Program-made: the position numbers and the translations under genes
Notes under the pieces: model-generated
What the model saw: only the letters and a program-made list of their open reading frames with translations
The model's database searches: none
Told to the model about the DNA's origin: nothing
In this document: positions 26,097 to 38,304 of the stretch, one piece after another
How positions within the stretch are numbered: the stretch's first letter is position 1
How the letters are laid out: the number at the start of each line of letters is the position of its first letter
Origin: Mycobacteroides chelonae
GTDB taxonomy: Bacteria; Actinomycetota; Actinomycetes; Mycobacteriales; Mycobacteriaceae
Reading direction: 5' to 3'
DNA: 64,000 nucleotides
NCBI GenBank assembly: GCA_014204435.1
Contig: JACHLF010000001.1
Span: 824,889 to 888,888 of the forward strand

Positions 26097-26942
26097 TCAG
26101 ACATCCGTGGCCGGCAGGTCGGCGGGTATGTCTGCCGTCGGTTCCTGCATGTTCGGGGGTTGTTGCGGCGGCATTTCATCCCGGCCTATGCGGTCGATAT
26201 CGTCCTTGATCTGGCGCCAGATTGCCCGCCAAGAAATCGCCATTGTGGCTTGCTCGCCTGTCTTCTTGCTCGTCAAGACTTCAGTGGCGATCCCTACGAT
26301 GGCCGCTCGGCCCGGCTCGGTAATGGCATAGACGGGACTGCCGGAGTCGCCATGATCGGAGGGCAGCCCGTCTATGACAAACACGCTGTCGGTCGAGGCG
26401 ACGATGACACCGCACGCCTCTCCGGTAGCGATGCCGGTGCGGCATACCGGCATGCCGACCGTGGGTGCAATCTTCGGGTTTGCTTCCAGAACAAGGCCGT
26501 TGGGCAGGATGTTGTTGATCGGCAGGCCCTCGTCGAAGGCGATGCCCTCGTAGTCGACGGGAGGTTGCTCGGCAAGGCTCTTGTCTTCCGGGGTGGGCGT
26601 GAAGTGTGCAATATCGGCTGCGCCGATGCGATTACCATTGTTATCGAAGACCGCTCCGACGGAGTTGAGTGCGCAGTGCCCCGCTGTGAGTCCGATCCGG
26701 GCTGCTGGATCGACAAATCCAAGGGTGCAGCTGAGCGCTCCCTGGTTGATCTTCATGCCGGGATATATCAATGGTCCGTCCGCGTGCGCAGTGGCCGTGG
26801 GCAGCACGGTCCAGGTGAGAACTGCCGCCGGCGCGAAGGCGATCAGGGCCGCCGTTCGTCGAAACCTGTCAGCAACGTTCAAAGTCGATGCACCCCACTG
26901 TGTGACCACGCATGCTGTCGCGTGGATAGCGCACAATCCCAT
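26097..26942 (-). CDS. Secreted S1-type serine protease paralogue 4
   Basis: This 281-residue member has an N-terminal signal-like stretch FRRTAALIAFAPAAVLTWTV ending in TAHA. His is in GLTAGHCALNS, Asp in PVDYEGIAFDEG and Ser in HGDSGSPVYAI. Cysteines are at the same positions as in the other paralogues. A Pro/Gln-rich tail (PPQQPPNMQEP) follows a charged helix. Start choice is uncertain: the ATG at 26942 has no clear ribosome-binding site, and GTG at 26909 would still leave the signal peptide. As first in the array it probably carries the promoter. Its upstream 145 bases are AT-rich and hold no gene. Confidence 0.8.
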   Translation of the reverse strand: MGLCAIHATACVVTQWGASTLNVADRFRRTAALIAFAPAAVLTWTVLPTATAHADGPLIYPGMKINQGALSCTLGFVDPAARIGLTAGHCALNSVGAVFDNNGNRIGAADIAHFTPTPEDKSLAEQPPVDYEGIAFDEGLPINNILPNGLVLEANPKIAPTVGMPVCRTGIATGEACGVIVASTDSVFVIDGLPSDHGDSGSPVYAITEPGRAAIVGIATEVLTSKKTGEQATMAISWRAIWRQIKDDIDRIGRDEMPPQQPPNMQEPTADIPADLPATDV

Positions 26943-27087
26943 GTTGTTAGTAATTCATCACACATGCTTTAAATGCATTTATGGCGAACAAGCAAATTCT
27001 CAACCATCCTGCAGATTTTGTCAAAAGGTGGGCCCTCTGGGTGAGGGCCGCCAATTTCTGGTTAACGATCTGGGCGTCCTCGACGGA

Positions 27088-27495
27088 TCAGTCACGCTGA
27101 TCAAGCAGTTTGATCAGCCGCGTGGTCGCGATCAGCCGGTAGGAGGCATCGAGAAGTTCGGCGACCTCGTCCCAGTCCACGTCGGCGGTGCTGAAATCCA
27201 GCCCGAGCCAGCCATAGGGACCCATGTATGCCGGGTAGTAGAAGCGCTCGTCCTGCAGGAGTGCGGGGCGTTCGGAATCGTCCACCTTGACCAGCACAGA
27301 GTACGGATACGCGATCATCTCGCCCTTGGCGTCTCCTTTGGCGTTGCCGCCGAACATCGCAAAGATCTTGCCTGCCGTGAAGACGGGCCGACCCCATGAG
27401 ATCTGTTCGGCCGCCTGGGGCAGTGCGAGTGCCAGCTGGCGCAGCTCTGCCAGACCGGGATCGTCCTCGGTGAACACGATGGGATGCGTCCCCAT
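27088..27495 (-). CDS. MmcQ/YjbR-family protein
   Basis: This 135-residue protein fits the YjbR/MmcQ fold: an N-terminal helical part (LAELRQLALALPQAAEQISWGRPVF), then FTAGKIFAMFGG, a middle strand region MIAYPYSVLVKVDDSERPALL and the C-terminal RFYYPAYMGPYGWLGLDF followed by VAELLDASYRLIA. Members bind nucleic acid or other ligands, and some are annotated as DNA-binding. No catalytic motif is visible. It is divergent from ligA (53 bases between starts), and the position beside DNA ligase may mean only a shared promoter region. Confidence 0.8.
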   Translation of the reverse strand: MGTHPIVFTEDDPGLAELRQLALALPQAAEQISWGRPVFTAGKIFAMFGGNAKGDAKGEMIAYPYSVLVKVDDSERPALLQDERFYYPAYMGPYGWLGLDFSTADVDWDEVAELLDASYRLIATTRLIKLLDQRD

Positions 27496-27538
27496 GGGCC
27501 CATCGTAGGGTTCGGGGACTGTCGGGCGGGTGGGTTAG

Positions 27539-29593
<2,055 letters not shown>

Positions 29594-29612
29594 CGCCGTC
29601 GCCGAAAGTAGC

Positions 29613-30020
29613 TTAGGGCTTGGGCGGGACAGACAGATCGAACACCCGTAGGTCGCCATAATCCTTTGAGGAGAAGTGAGTCTCGACCCACTTCTGGATG
29701 TCGTCGGCTACCCGTTTGGTGTCCTTGTCCTTGTCCTTGACGGACTCGGCGTAGAACTGGATGGTGCCGTCCTGTGTGTAGTCGATGAACTGCTGCAGGG
29801 TGATGGGATTGTCGCGTCCGGAGAATCCGCCGATGGCCATCACCGGTGTATTGGTCTCCAAGTGGATGGGCGCGGCCGTGCGAGTATTGGTGGTCGCCAC
29901 CGGCCGCCGAACTTGTCGTCATCGGGCATCGCAGGGCCCGAGGTGGACAGCCCGCCGACCTTGGGGTGGTGACATTGGCGATGGTGAACGCGATCGACCC
30001 GCCGAACGAAACGGCAAGCG
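29613..30020 (-). pseudogene. PMT/ArnT-type glycosyltransferase gene, C-terminal remnant
   Basis: The minus strand carries, in three successive frames, SFGGSIAFTIANVTTP, then VGGLSTSGPAMPDDDKFGG, then TNTPVMAIGGFSGRDNPITL with LQQFIDYTQDGTIQFYAES and YGDLRVFDLSVPPKP. Together these read like the extracytoplasmic C-terminus of PMT/ArnT-type (GT39) glycosyltransferases common in actinobacteria. Two frameshifts and loss of all the membrane part make it non-functional. The last frame alone would look like a 95-residue ORF with an ATG, so it should not be annotated as a gene. It lies between ligA and the ACT protein, which are neighbours in M. tuberculosis. Confidence 0.65.
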
Positions 30021-30686
30021 CTAGTGCGGCAATGTTGCCACGATGCCCGCCAGATAGCCCAGACGCGCCACCTCGGAGGGCCGGAACTCCGGGCCTCCCG
30101 GACGGCCCAGCACGACGGCCGTGTTGCCCGAACCCAGTGGTGCGGCGGCCAACGTGGTGTCCATGTCCTTCCACAGCTGCGGCACCCACTCGGCGCCGGT
30201 GTCCAGAACCTGCGCACGCCCCAGTGGTAGCCAGGGGGCCGAGGTGGCCTGCGTTTCCGGGGCCCCGGTGCTGCCGGCCACCCGGATGAAGCCGGAGCCG
30301 TCCTGGCGCACGACGGTGCACCAGTTCGCGCGCAGCACGTGGGGAGCCTCCTGCGCGAGCACCTCGAGGCGCGTCGGTGCCGCGGCGGCGGCCACTGTGT
30401 CGATGAGCTCCAGCTCGCGGTGTGCCTCCAGCAGGCCGGTGTGCGGGCGGATGGAATGCACATGCACCCCGTTCAACGCCTCTGCGGCGGTGATCAACGA
30501 GTCGGGCATTGAGCCGGGCGGCAGGTCGATGACCAGGTCGTCGATGGCGTATCCCGGACCGCGCTCGACGACGTCGAGGGACAAGATGTCTGCTCCCACC
30601 GTGCCCAGCGCGACGGCGACCGATCCCAGACTTCCGGGTCGGTCGGCAAGTTGTAAGCGCAGCAGATAGGACGGCACGTCCAACAC
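30021..30686 (-). CDS. ACT-domain protein (Rv3013-like)
   Basis: This 221-residue protein has an N-terminal ACT domain ([20 protein letters not shown], about 6-25, then [26 protein letters not shown]). It is followed by a GAF-like part with [21 protein letters not shown] and [33 protein letters not shown] domains bind amino acids, so a sensing or regulatory role is possible. It is divergent from gatC by 43 bases. Orientation relative to ligA and gatC matches the M. tuberculosis order, which supports orthology with Rv3013. Function is not established. Confidence 0.82.
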   Translation of the reverse strand: MLDVPSYLLRLQLADRPGSLGSVAVALGTVGADILSLDVVERGPGYAIDDLVIDLPPGSMPDSLITAAEALNGVHVHSIRPHTGLLEAHRELELIDTVAAAAAPTRLEVLAQEAPHVLRANWCTVVRQDGSGFIRVAGSTGAPETQATSAPWLPLGRAQVLDTGAEWVPQLWKDMDTTLAAAPLGSGNTAVVLGRPGGPEFRPSEVARLGYLAGIVATLPH

Positions 30687-30729
30687 TGTGGCACAGGTCA
30701 GGTACGGCCGCCCTCTAGGCTATCTAGCC

Positions 30730-31038
30730 GTGAGCGCCATATCCCGTGACGAGGTCGCGCACCTGGCCAGATTGGCCCGGCTTGCGCTGACCGACGCTGA
30801 GCTGGATGGATACGCGGGGCAACTCGACGCGATCCTCGGCCACGTCAGCCAGATCAGTGCCGTTTCCACCGATGAGCTCGATGAGGTCGATGCGACCAGT
30901 TCGCCGCTCGATGCGGTCAATGTCACACGTCCCGATGTGATCGCGGACTGCCTTACGCCGGACGAAGCACTCGCCGCAGCGCCCCGGGTGGCTGAGGGGC
31001 GTTTTGCCGTGCCGCAGATTCTGGGAGAAGAAGAGTGA
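30730..31038 (+). CDS. gatC: Asp-tRNA(Asn)/Glu-tRNA(Gln) amidotransferase subunit C
   Basis: This is a 102-residue GatC with the typical [22 protein letters not shown] start (about 4-25) and [21 protein letters not shown] middle. It stabilises the GatA-GatB complex. The GTG at 30730 is chosen over an upstream open frame that overlaps the ACT gene start region. Its stop overlaps the gatA GTG start (GTGA), so both are translated together. gatB is separate, about 3.6 kb downstream, with pfkA between, as in M. tuberculosis. Confidence 0.95.
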   Translation: MSAISRDEVAHLARLARLALTDAELDGYAGQLDAILGHVSQISAVSTDELDEVDATSSPLDAVNVTRPDVIADCLTPDEALAAAPRVAEGRFAVPQILGEEE

Positions 31039-32516
31039 GCGACCTCATCAGGCAGGACGCCGCGTCGCTGGCCACATTGATCCATGCGGGCGAGGTGTCA
31101 TCGGTCGAGGTGACGCGTGCGCATCTGGATCAGATCGCCAGCACAGACGAGACCTACCGCGCCTTCCTGCATGTGGCGGGGGAGCAGGCGTTGGCCGCGG
31201 CCAAGGACACCGACGACGCGATCGCCCGCGGCGATCAACCCGCATCGGCGCTTGCCGGCGTTCCGCTCGCGCTCAAGGACGTCTTCACCACCCGTGACAT
31301 GCCGACCACATGCGGATCGAAGATCCTCCAGAACTGGGTGCCCCCGTACGACGCGACCGTGACCGCTCGGCTGCGCGAGGCCGGGATCCCGATCTTGGGC
31401 AAGACCAACATGGACGAGTTCGCGATGGGTTCCTCCACCGAGAACTCCGCCTATGGACCCACCCGCAACCCGTGGGACATCGAGCGGGTGCCGGGTGGCT
31501 CGGGCGGCGGTAGCGCGGCCGCACTGGCCGCCTTCCAGGCGCCGCTGGCCATCGGCACCGATACCGGCGGCTCGATCCGTCAACCCGCGGCGCTCACCGC
31601 GACGGTCGGCGTCAAGCCCACCTACGGAACGGTGTCGCGTTATGGTCTGGTGGCCTGCGCGTCGTCGCTGGATCAGGGTGGGCCCTGCGCGCGTACGGTT
31701 TTGGACACCGCACTGCTGCATCAGGTGATTGCCGGACATGATCCACGCGACTCCACCTCGGTGGACGAGCCGGTGCCCGATGTGGTGGCCGCCGCACGTG
31801 CCGGAGCCTCCGGTGATCTCAAGGGTGTTCGTGTCGGCGTGGTGTCTCAGTTGCGTGGCGACGGATACCAGCCTGGTGTGATGGCATCGTTCGATGCGGC
31901 CGTCGACCAGCTGACAGCCTTGGGTGCCGACGTGGTGGAGGTCTCCTGTCCCCACTTCGAATATGCGCTTCCGGCCTACTATCTGATCCTGCCGTCGGAG
32001 GTTTCTTCCAATCTGGCCCGCTTCGATGCCATGCGGTACGGCATGCGCGTTGGGGACGACGGAACCCGCAGCGCCGAGGAAGTCATGGCTCTCACCCGGG
32101 CCGCGGGTTTCGGCCCAGAGGTTAAGCGGCGCATCATGATCGGTACTTACGCGCTCTCTGCCGGGTACTACGACGCGTACTACGGCCGGGCGCAGAAGGT
32201 TCGCACCCTGATCAAACGCGATCTGGAGCAGGCTTATGAGCAGGTGGACGTGCTGGTCACGCCCGCCACTCCCACGACAGCATTTCGCTTGGGGGAGAAG
32301 GTTGATGATCCATTGGCCATGTACCAATTCGACCTGTGCACGCTGCCGCTGAACCTGGCTGGTCACTGCGGAATGTCGGTGCCGTCGGGGCTTTCGGCCG
32401 ATGACGGGCTCCCGGTGGGTCTGCAGATCATGGCGCCCGCACTCGCCGACGACCGGTTGTACCGGGTGGGTGCGGCGTACGAAGCAGCACGCGGTGCTCT
32501 GCCTGCGGCGGTCTAG
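31035..32516 (+). CDS. gatA: Asp-tRNA(Asn)/Glu-tRNA(Gln) amidotransferase subunit A (glutaminase)
   Basis: This is a 493-residue amidase-signature protein. The Ser-cisSer-Lys triad is visible: Lys in [10 protein letters not shown] (about 75-84), the glycine-serine loop [14 protein letters not shown] (about 154-167) and the nucleophile region [11 protein letters not shown] (about 175-185). It hydrolyses glutamine and passes ammonia to GatB to convert Glu-tRNA(Gln) to Gln-tRNA(Gln). The start is GTG overlapping gatC's stop. A hairpin terminator follows about 65 bases after the stop. Confidence 0.96.
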   Translation: MSDLIRQDAASLATLIHAGEVSSVEVTRAHLDQIASTDETYRAFLHVAGEQALAAAKDTDDAIARGDQPASALAGVPLALKDVFTTRDMPTTCGSKILQNWVPPYDATVTARLREAGIPILGKTNMDEFAMGSSTENSAYGPTRNPWDIERVPGGSGGGSAAALAAFQAPLAIGTDTGGSIRQPAALTATVGVKPTYGTVSRYGLVACASSLDQGGPCARTVLDTALLHQVIAGHDPRDSTSVDEPVPDVVAAARAGASGDLKGVRVGVVSQLRGDGYQPGVMASFDAAVDQLTALGADVVEVSCPHFEYALPAYYLILPSEVSSNLARFDAMRYGMRVGDDGTRSAEEVMALTRAAGFGPEVKRRIMIGTYALSAGYYDAYYGRAQKVRTLIKRDLEQAYEQVDVLVTPATPTTAFRLGEKVDDPLAMYQFDLCTLPLNLAGHCGMSVPSGLSADDGLPVGLQIMAPALADDRLYRVGAAYEAARGALPAAV

Positions 32517-32582
32517 CCGTTGGCGCTTTCGAGGTGATGGTGCCTACGGGGCAAAGACACTGCGGACACAGTTCGCATGTCC

Positions 32583-32610
32583 GACCGCTGCGCCGAGTGG
32601 AGCGGTTTTC
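32583..32610 (+). terminator. Rho-independent terminator candidate after gatCA
   Basis: ACCGCT (32584-32589) pairs with AGCGGT (32601-32606) around an 11-base loop and is followed by TTTTC. The stem is short but the position after gatA is suitable. Confidence 0.5.
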
Positions 32611-32736
32611 TTGCTGAGCGTGCCGGATCGCGGACTGCAGGCCTCCGTATCACGTTGTTTTGTCAACCATCCGGCGATATTGTCTGTGCGTGGCATTGTG
32701 AATTCTTGCAGGACTTGCCGAGTACGGTGGGTGGGT

Positions 32737-32994
32737 ATGCAACGTTTACGTACCTTCCTCGCCATGATCGGCGCCGCTTGCGCCCTCGCAGCAGTGGCGG
32801 TGGTGATGACTGAAGCGAGAGACTCGGGTTCTGTCACTACGCGGCGGTTGGCGTGTTCAGTGGAGAACGACCCGGCCTGCTTTCACTCGGGCGATCCCCA
32901 TCTGAGTTCGGCTCCCAACCCCGATGACATGCTGCCTCTGGCGACGGTGCCCGCAAAAAAAACACGCCCGACGGTGATGCCCCCGCGTAGGTGA
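32737..32994 (+). CDS. Small putative exported protein, unrecognised
   Basis: This 85-residue ORF begins at an ATG after GGTGGGTGGGT. The N-terminus [20 protein letters not shown] has a basic start and a hydrophobic core, consistent with a signal peptide or membrane anchor. The rest is polar with two cysteines ([13 protein letters not shown]) that could form a disulfide, and a basic tail [13 protein letters not shown] recognise no family. It lies between gatA and pfkA, in a gap where neighbouring mycobacteria vary. A short run of eight A bases near 32956 could be slippery. Coding is plausible but not proven. Confidence 0.5.
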   Translation: MQRLRTFLAMIGAACALAAVAVVMTEARDSGSVTTRRLACSVENDPACFHSGDPHLSSAPNPDDMLPLATVPAKKTRPTVMPPRR

Positions 32995-33040
32995 CTTGGC
33001 TGGGATCGAGACTTTGGTGCAAAACCGGCAGTATGGGGCC

Positions 33041-34072
33041 ATGCGTATCGGAGTGCTTACCGGTGGAGGAGACTGCCCGGGGCTCAATGCCGTCATCCGT
33101 GCGGTGGTGCGAACCTGTGCTAATCGCTATGACTCGCAGGTAGTCGGATTTCAGGACGGGTGGCGGGGATTGCTGGAGAACCGGCGTATCCAGCTGGCCA
33201 ATGATGACCGTAATGATCGGTTGCTGACCAAGGGCGGCACGGTGCTTGGCACCGCGCGCACTAATCCCGACAAGCTGCGTGCCGGGCTGGACCAGATCAA
33301 ACAGACCTTGGATGACAACGGGATCGATGTGCTTATCCCGATCGGTGGGGAGGGTACCCTCACAGCGGCCAGTTGGCTTGCCGACGAGAACGTGCCGGTG
33401 GTCGGGGTGCCCAAGACGATCGATAACGATATCGATTGCACCGATGTCACTTTCGGGTTCGATACCGCGCTGACCATCGCCACCGAGGCCATCGATCGGC
33501 TGCACAGCACGGCCGAATCGCACCAGCGCGTCATGCTGGTCGAGGTGATGGGCAGGCACGCGGGCTGGATCGCCCTGCATTCTGGGTTGGCCTCGGGCGC
33601 GCACATGACGCTGATCCCCGAGGTGCCGTACGACGTAGACGAGGTGTGCCGCCTGATCAAAGGCCGCTTCCAGCGCGGGGATTCGCATTTCATCTGCGTT
33701 GTGGCCGAGGGCGCGAAACCGGCCGAGGGCTCAATGGAACTGCGCGACGGGGGAATTGACGAGTTCGGGCACCAGCGGTTCACCGGGGTCGCCCAGCAGT
33801 TGGGGGTGGAGATCGAGAAGCGCATCAACAAGGAGGTGCGCACCACGGTGCTGGGGCATGTGCAGCGCGGCGGCACGCCGACGCCGTTTGACAGGGTGCT
33901 CGCGACCCGCTTCGGGGCGAACGCGGCGGACGCCGCACACGCCGGCGAGTACGGGGTCATGGTGTCGCTGCGGGGACAGGACATTGGACGGGTGCCGCTG
34001 TCGGAGGCGACCCGCCACCTCAAGCTGGTCCCGAAGAATCGCTACGAGGACGCCGCCGCCTTCTTCGGTTAG
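33041..34072 (+). CDS. pfkA: 6-phosphofructokinase (ATP-dependent, PfkA type)
   Basis: This is a 343-residue PFK. It begins [20 protein letters not shown], which fixes the start at this ATG rather than the upstream one. Substrate motifs are [11 protein letters not shown] (about 102-112), [20 protein letters not shown] (about 124-143) and [19 protein letters not shown]. It phosphorylates fructose-6-phosphate in glycolysis. It is monocistronic here, flanked by a small ORF and a broken hypothetical gene, in the same place relative to gatA and gatB as in M. tuberculosis. Confidence 0.95.
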   Translation: MRIGVLTGGGDCPGLNAVIRAVVRTCANRYDSQVVGFQDGWRGLLENRRIQLANDDRNDRLLTKGGTVLGTARTNPDKLRAGLDQIKQTLDDNGIDVLIPIGGEGTLTAASWLADENVPVVGVPKTIDNDIDCTDVTFGFDTALTIATEAIDRLHSTAESHQRVMLVEVMGRHAGWIALHSGLASGAHMTLIPEVPYDVDEVCRLIKGRFQRGDSHFICVVAEGAKPAEGSMELRDGGIDEFGHQRFTGVAQQLGVEIEKRINKEVRTTVLGHVQRGGTPTPFDRVLATRFGANAADAAHAGEYGVMVSLRGQDIGRVPLSEATRHLKLVPKNRYEDAAAFFG

Positions 34073-34093
34073 ATCGTGGCGAGCTCTCCTCGT

Positions 34094-34151
34094 CGAGTGC
34101 ATACCTGGTGCTGGTGATCAGCCCGATCTACCTGCACCAGGTATGCACTCG
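34094..34151. repeat. Long inverted repeat / hairpin after pfkA
   Basis: Perfect 17-bp arms (34094-34110 and 34135-34151), extended by one more C-G pair, enclose a 24-base interval about 20 bases after the pfkA stop. No U-run follows. It may act as a terminator for both pfkA and the convergent decayed gene. Confidence 0.6.
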
Positions 34152-34165
34152 GCGTGGAAGCTGGG

Positions 34166-34510
34166 TCAGATCCAGCGCTTGACGGCGGCCACCGTGTCGG
34201 TGGGCGTGGTGTTGAAGCGGATCTTCGCGTGCGGAGCGTGCGCGCGCACCACGTTGAGCACGATTTCGAACAGTTCGAGGTTCGACAGCATGGCGCGTAT
34301 GCCCGCGCCGATGACCAGGCAATCCCACGGCCGCGCGTCGAGTGCCCGCTTCAGTTGCGCGGTGAGCTCGTCCCTCGGCGTTCAGAGTGGCTGCCGATTG
34401 GTCCAGTCCTTCCTGGATGTCGTCCGCGGTCAGGCCGGTGCGGCGAACTGGGGATTGCCGAAGTCGATCACATAGGGATCGATGCCGATGACCACCACGC
34501 TGCCGCTCAT
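34166..34510 (-). pseudogene. Decayed small conserved hypothetical protein gene
   Basis: Three pieces on the minus strand give one about 115-residue protein: MSGSVVVIGIDPYVIDFGNP from ATG 34510, then GLTADDIQEGLDQSAATLN in another frame, then TAQLKRALDARPWDCLVIGA and FNTTPTDTVAAVKRW back in the first frame, to TGA at 34166-34168. The order (VIGID..., DCLVIGAGIR, NVVRAHAP) looks like a small actinobacterial Rossmann-like family of unknown function. Two compensating frameshifts and an early TGA after FAAPA break it. It is convergent with pfkA and fills the pfkA-gatB gap. Confidence 0.6.
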
Positions 34511-34616
34511 GAGGGTGACCGCACCCGTGAACGGAGGGGGTGCGCAGCCGCGACCTGCGATTCCTGTGCGATAAGCGTCTGCTCGACAGGCAAAGCCAAC
34601 CTATTAGGATCGCAGC

Positions 34617-36116
34617 ATGACAGAACTGCTGGACTACGACGAGGTGCTGACCCGATACGAACCGGTGCTCGGTATGGAGGTTCACGTCGAACTGTCCACG
34701 GCTACCAAGATGTTCTGCGGCTGCCCCACCACATTCGGCGCGGAGCCGAACACCCAGATTTGCCCCGTCTGTCTGGGCCTGCCGGGCTCGTTACCGGTGG
34801 TCAACCAGAAGGCGGTCGAATCGGCCATCCGCATCGGGCTGGCGCTCAACTGTGAGATCGCCCCGTGGGGCCGCTTCGCCCGCAAGAACTACTTCTACCC
34901 GGACCAGCCGAAGAACTACCAGATCTCTCAGTACGACGAGCCGATCGCGTTCAACGGCTACCTGGACGTGCCGCTGGACGACGGCACCACCTGGCGGGTG
35001 CAGATCGAGCGCGCCCACATGGAAGAGGACACCGGCAAGCTGACCCACATCGGCAGCGAGACCGGCCGCATCTCCGGTGCCACCGAGTCCCTGCTCGACT
35101 ACAACCGCGCCGGCGTGCCCCTCGTGGAGATCGTCACCAAGCCCATCGAGGGTACCGGCGAGCGGGCCCCCGAGATCGCCCGCGCCTACGTGACCGCACT
35201 GCGGGACCTGTTGCGCGCCTTGGACGTTTCCGATGTGCGCATGGACCACGGGTCGATGCGCTGCGACGCGAACGTCTCGCTGATGCTCACCGGTGCCGAC
35301 GAGTTCGGTACCCGGACCGAGACCAAGAACGTCAACTCGCTCAAGAGCGTCGAGGTGGCGGTGCGATACGAGATGCGGCGCCAGGCCGCCGTTCTGGATG
35401 CGGGCGAGGACGTCATCCAGGAGACGCGGCACTTCCTGGAGCAGGACGGCAGCACCAGCGCCGGACGCCGCAAGGAGACGGCCGAGGATTACCGGTACTT
35501 CCCAGAGCCCGACCTTGAACCCGTGGCCCCTAGCACTGAACTGATCGAGCGGTTGCGCGGCACCCTGCCGGAGCTGCCCTGGCTGCGGCTGGGCCGCATT
35601 CAGCAGGAGTGGGGCATCTCCGACGAGGTGATGCGCGACCTGGTGAACAACGGCGCCGTCGAACTGGTGCAGGCCACCGTCGCCGAGGGCGCCAGCAGCG
35701 AGGACGCGCGCTCGTGGTGGGGCAACTACCTGGTGCAGCAAGCCAATACACGTGAGGTCGAACTGGCCGAGCTACCCATCACACCGTCGCAGGTGGCCGT
35801 CGTCGTCGCGCTGATCAAGGACGGCAAGCTGTCCAACAAGTTGGCGCGGCAGGTGGTCGACGGGGTTCTCGCCGGCGAGGGCGAACCTGAGCAGGTGATG
35901 AACGACCGCGGTCTGCTCGTGGTGCGCGACGACTCGGTGATCCAGGCCGCCGTCGACGAGGCGTTGGCCGCCAATCCCGATGTCGCCCAGAAGATCCGCG
36001 ACGGCAAGGTGGCGGCTGCGGGTGCCATCGTCGGTGCGGTCATGAAGGCCACCAAGGGACAGGCCGACGCGGCGCTGGTCAAGGACCTGGTGCTCAAGGC
36101 CTGCGGCCAGGGCTAG
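34617..36116 (+). CDS. gatB: Asp-tRNA(Asn)/Glu-tRNA(Gln) amidotransferase subunit B
   Basis: This is a 499-residue GatB. Hallmarks are [18 protein letters not shown] (about 20-37), with Cys ligands continued in [15 protein letters not shown] (about 54-68), [17 protein letters not shown] (about 157-173) and the C-terminal YqeY-like tail domain ([20 protein letters not shown]). It binds the tRNA and performs phosphorylation and amidation of the glutamate. It is coded apart from gatCA. The stop overlaps the convergent lppZ stop by four bases. Confidence 0.96.
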   Translation: MTELLDYDEVLTRYEPVLGMEVHVELSTATKMFCGCPTTFGAEPNTQICPVCLGLPGSLPVVNQKAVESAIRIGLALNCEIAPWGRFARKNYFYPDQPKNYQISQYDEPIAFNGYLDVPLDDGTTWRVQIERAHMEEDTGKLTHIGSETGRISGATESLLDYNRAGVPLVEIVTKPIEGTGERAPEIARAYVTALRDLLRALDVSDVRMDHGSMRCDANVSLMLTGADEFGTRTETKNVNSLKSVEVAVRYEMRRQAAVLDAGEDVIQETRHFLEQDGSTSAGRRKETAEDYRYFPEPDLEPVAPSTELIERLRGTLPELPWLRLGRIQQEWGISDEVMRDLVNNGAVELVQATVAEGASSEDARSWWGNYLVQQANTREVELAELPITPSQVAVVVALIKDGKLSNKLARQVVDGVLAGEGEPEQVMNDRGLLVVRDDSVIQAAVDEALAANPDVAQKIRDGKVAAAGAIVGAVMKATKGQADAALVKDLVLKACGQG

Positions 36117-37255
36117 TCCAGGTCGTCGTTGGCGCGGGGGAATCCGCCGCCCTTCGGGAACAGCGGGAAGACCACGTCCTCAGTGGGGGTGGCGGTACCG
36201 AAGTCCTTATTGATGGAACCGCCCCAGACGTTTCCGTCGGCCGAGAGCTTCAGCGCCCGCACGTGACCGTGCTGCTCCTTTTGGCGGAGCACCTCGGGAT
36301 CCCCGGTGACCGCCCCGGTTTCGGGATTCTGGCGCACGACGACCGTCGTCTGGTTAAACACCAGGTTGACCATCACCGAGCTGTCCAGTGCCGCACATCC
36401 GGCCACTCCGGGCTTGTCCGGCCAGGTCCAGACCGTCGAGATCTTGCCGTCCTTGGTGAGCTTTTGCAGCCGGTCACCCGCAGGGGAGCGGTCGGTCACA
36501 TACAGCGTGCCGTTGGCGGCGTCCACGCACATGGCACCGCCGTCGCCGAGACCGCTCATCGCGGTGGTCGGAGCGGCCTGGTCGATGGTGGTCGGCTGTT
36601 CAATTCGGATCACCTTGCCGGCCAGAGAGTTCGGATCGTTGGCTGCCGCCGCGTTGCCGCCGGTGCCGGTCTGAACCACCAGCGTGGTGGGGCTGATGAA
36701 GGCCAACGATCCCGGATTGCCAGTGGGCCCCTTGGGAATTCCGGTGAAGATGTCCTTGGGGACGTCGCCGTCGGCGATGCGGATCACCCGGTTGTCGGTC
36801 GGGGTGCTGATGTAGGCGTACATCAGCCGGTCCTGCTGGTAGGAAGGGGAGAGGATGATGTCGGACAGGCCGCCGTCGCCGGAAGGATCGACGGGGATGG
36901 TCGTCTTGACCTTCGGCTCGGCGCTCGTGGCGATCTCCTTCACCGCGCCGGTGGCGCGCTCGGCGACCAGGGCGGTCTTGCCGTCGCTGCCCATGATGAG
37001 TCCGCTGGTGGCCTCCAGGCATCCCTGCATCACGCCGTCGGCAGGGCACTGCTTAGGAAACGGTTTACCCGGTAACGGCGGCGGCGGGGTGGTCGTGGTC
37101 TGCGCAACCCCACGCTGGGGCACCTCGCTGAACGGCTGATCCTGCGTGGGGTCGAACCGTACACAACCGGAGAGCAGTGTCACCGTCCCGGCCAGCGCCG
37201 CCACCGAACCGACAAACAGTCTCTTCCCCGATGGCTCATTGGTCGGTCCCGTCAC
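36113..37255 (-). CDS. lppZ: LppZ-like lipoprotein with glucose/sorbosone dehydrogenase-type beta-propeller
   Basis: This protein of about 380 residues has a lipobox LLSGC, with Cys at about residue 31 when started at GTG 37255. ATG 37306 is an alternative that would make an overlong n-region. After a Pro/Thr-rich linker ([12 protein letters not shown]) it reads [20 protein letters not shown] and [20 protein letters not shown], closely following M. tuberculosis LppZ (Rv3006), and ends [11 protein letters not shown]. The fold is a soluble PQQ-sugar-dehydrogenase-like propeller. Enzymatic activity is not shown. It is anchored outside the cytoplasmic membrane. Confidence 0.88.
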   Translation of the reverse strand: MTGPTNEPSGKRLFVGSVAALAGTVTLLSGCVRFDPTQDQPFSEVPQRGVAQTTTTPPPPLPGKPFPKQCPADGVMQGCLEATSGLIMGSDGKTALVAERATGAVKEIATSAEPKVKTTIPVDPSGDGGLSDIILSPSYQQDRLMYAYISTPTDNRVIRIADGDVPKDIFTGIPKGPTGNPGSLAFISPTTLVVQTGTGGNAAAANDPNSLAGKVIRIEQPTTIDQAAPTTAMSGLGDGGAMCVDAANGTLYVTDRSPAGDRLQKLTKDGKISTVWTWPDKPGVAGCAALDSSVMVNLVFNQTTVVVRQNPETGAVTGDPEVLRQKEQHGHVRALKLSADGNVWGGSINKDFGTATPTEDVVFPLFPKGGGFPRANDDLD

Positions 37256-37376
37256 GGGATTTGGCCGGATGTCGCCGACTCTGCGGCTCCGGGAGCGGAT
37301 GAGCATGACCGCAAGATTACGGACCTTACGGCGTTGCTCGCCACATTCGGGCCTCCAATGGACTTACTCTTGGGCC

Positions 37377-38183
37377 GTGACCGGTCATTCAGGCGATCCA
37401 CAGGTGTGGCGTAAGCCGCCTGAACTGGTCGACCCTGAAGACGATGTGCCGTCGGCCACCTATGGCGGCGATTTCGAGACCACGGCAATCCCGCATTACC
37501 AGGCGGAGAAGCTGACGAGCTCCCACGACGTGAAAGAGGTTGGACCGTTGTACGATCCAGCGCCGCTGCCCTATGCCGAACCTGCCACCACCCAAATATC
37601 CTCCGAGGCGGTGCAGGCCCGACATGCCGCGCCGTGGGGGACTCAGGACCCGACGGGCGACCGTCGCGGCACTCAAGATCTCGGACTGTTGTTGCTGCGT
37701 GTCAGCGTCGGCGCGGTGCTGATCGCCCACGGACTGCGCAAGGTTTTCGGCTGGTGGGGCGGGACCGGACTGGGCGGTTTCGAGACAACTTTGGGAGAGC
37801 GCGGCTTCAAGTACGCCGACATCCTTACGTATGTGGGCGTCACAGCGGAGCTGGGCGCCGGGGTGCTGCTGGTTCTCGGCCTGCTCACGCCGCTGGCGGG
37901 TGCGGCCGCACTGGCCTTCATGGTCAATGTGCTGCTGTCCGACATGGTGTCCGACAAGGCGAATCGTTACGCGATTTTCTGGCCGGACGGTCATGAGTTC
38001 GAGCTGCTGATGATCGTCGCGATCATCGCGGTGATCCTCGTCGGTCCTGGTCGTTACGGGTTTGACGCCGGACGCGGCTGGGCCCGCAGGCCATTTGTGG
38101 GCTCCTTCGCGGCGTTGTTGCTGGGCCTGGGCGCGGCAGCGGCCATCTGGGTCTTCCTCAACGGAACAAATCCGCTGGCCTAA
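37377..38183 (+). CDS. DoxX-family membrane protein (Rv3005c-like)
   Basis: This is a 268-residue protein when started at GTG 37377 (TGHSGDPQVWRKPPE). About 110 polar N-terminal residues precede four membrane segments. DoxX hallmarks are LGLLLLRVSVGAVLIAHGLRK (about 109-129) and GVTAELGAGVLLVLGLLTPL. In M. tuberculosis the orthologue Rv3005c is reported in a membrane oxidoreductase complex with SodA and SseA that handles oxidative stress. Here it is divergent from lppZ and stands next to an amino-acid permease. The long N-terminal extension is typical of the mycobacterial orthologue. Confidence 0.86.
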   Translation: MTGHSGDPQVWRKPPELVDPEDDVPSATYGGDFETTAIPHYQAEKLTSSHDVKEVGPLYDPAPLPYAEPATTQISSEAVQARHAAPWGTQDPTGDRRGTQDLGLLLLRVSVGAVLIAHGLRKVFGWWGGTGLGGFETTLGERGFKYADILTYVGVTAELGAGVLLVLGLLTPLAGAAALAFMVNVLLSDMVSDKANRYAIFWPDGHEFELLMIVAIIAVILVGPGRYGFDAGRGWARRPFVGSFAALLLGLGAAAAIWVFLNGTNPLA

Positions 38184-38304
38184 TCGGCAAATATGTCGAA
38201 TCCGGTGTTAAACCGGTTCTTGATGACGAATTCCGCTCATGCTGGGCGAAATCTCGACGGAAAACGTATTCTGCTCCCAGTCCGCCGAGCAGGGAGATAT
38301 GCGT

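Noticed and set aside
26943..27087. A gene in the AT-rich gap upstream of S1 paralogue 4
   Set aside because: Only short frames with no start signal are present. It looks like promoter or spacer sequence.
29613..29900. A 95-codon ORF with an ATG after ligA as a real gene
   Set aside because: It is only the last piece of a larger PMT/ArnT-like domain whose earlier parts lie in other frames.
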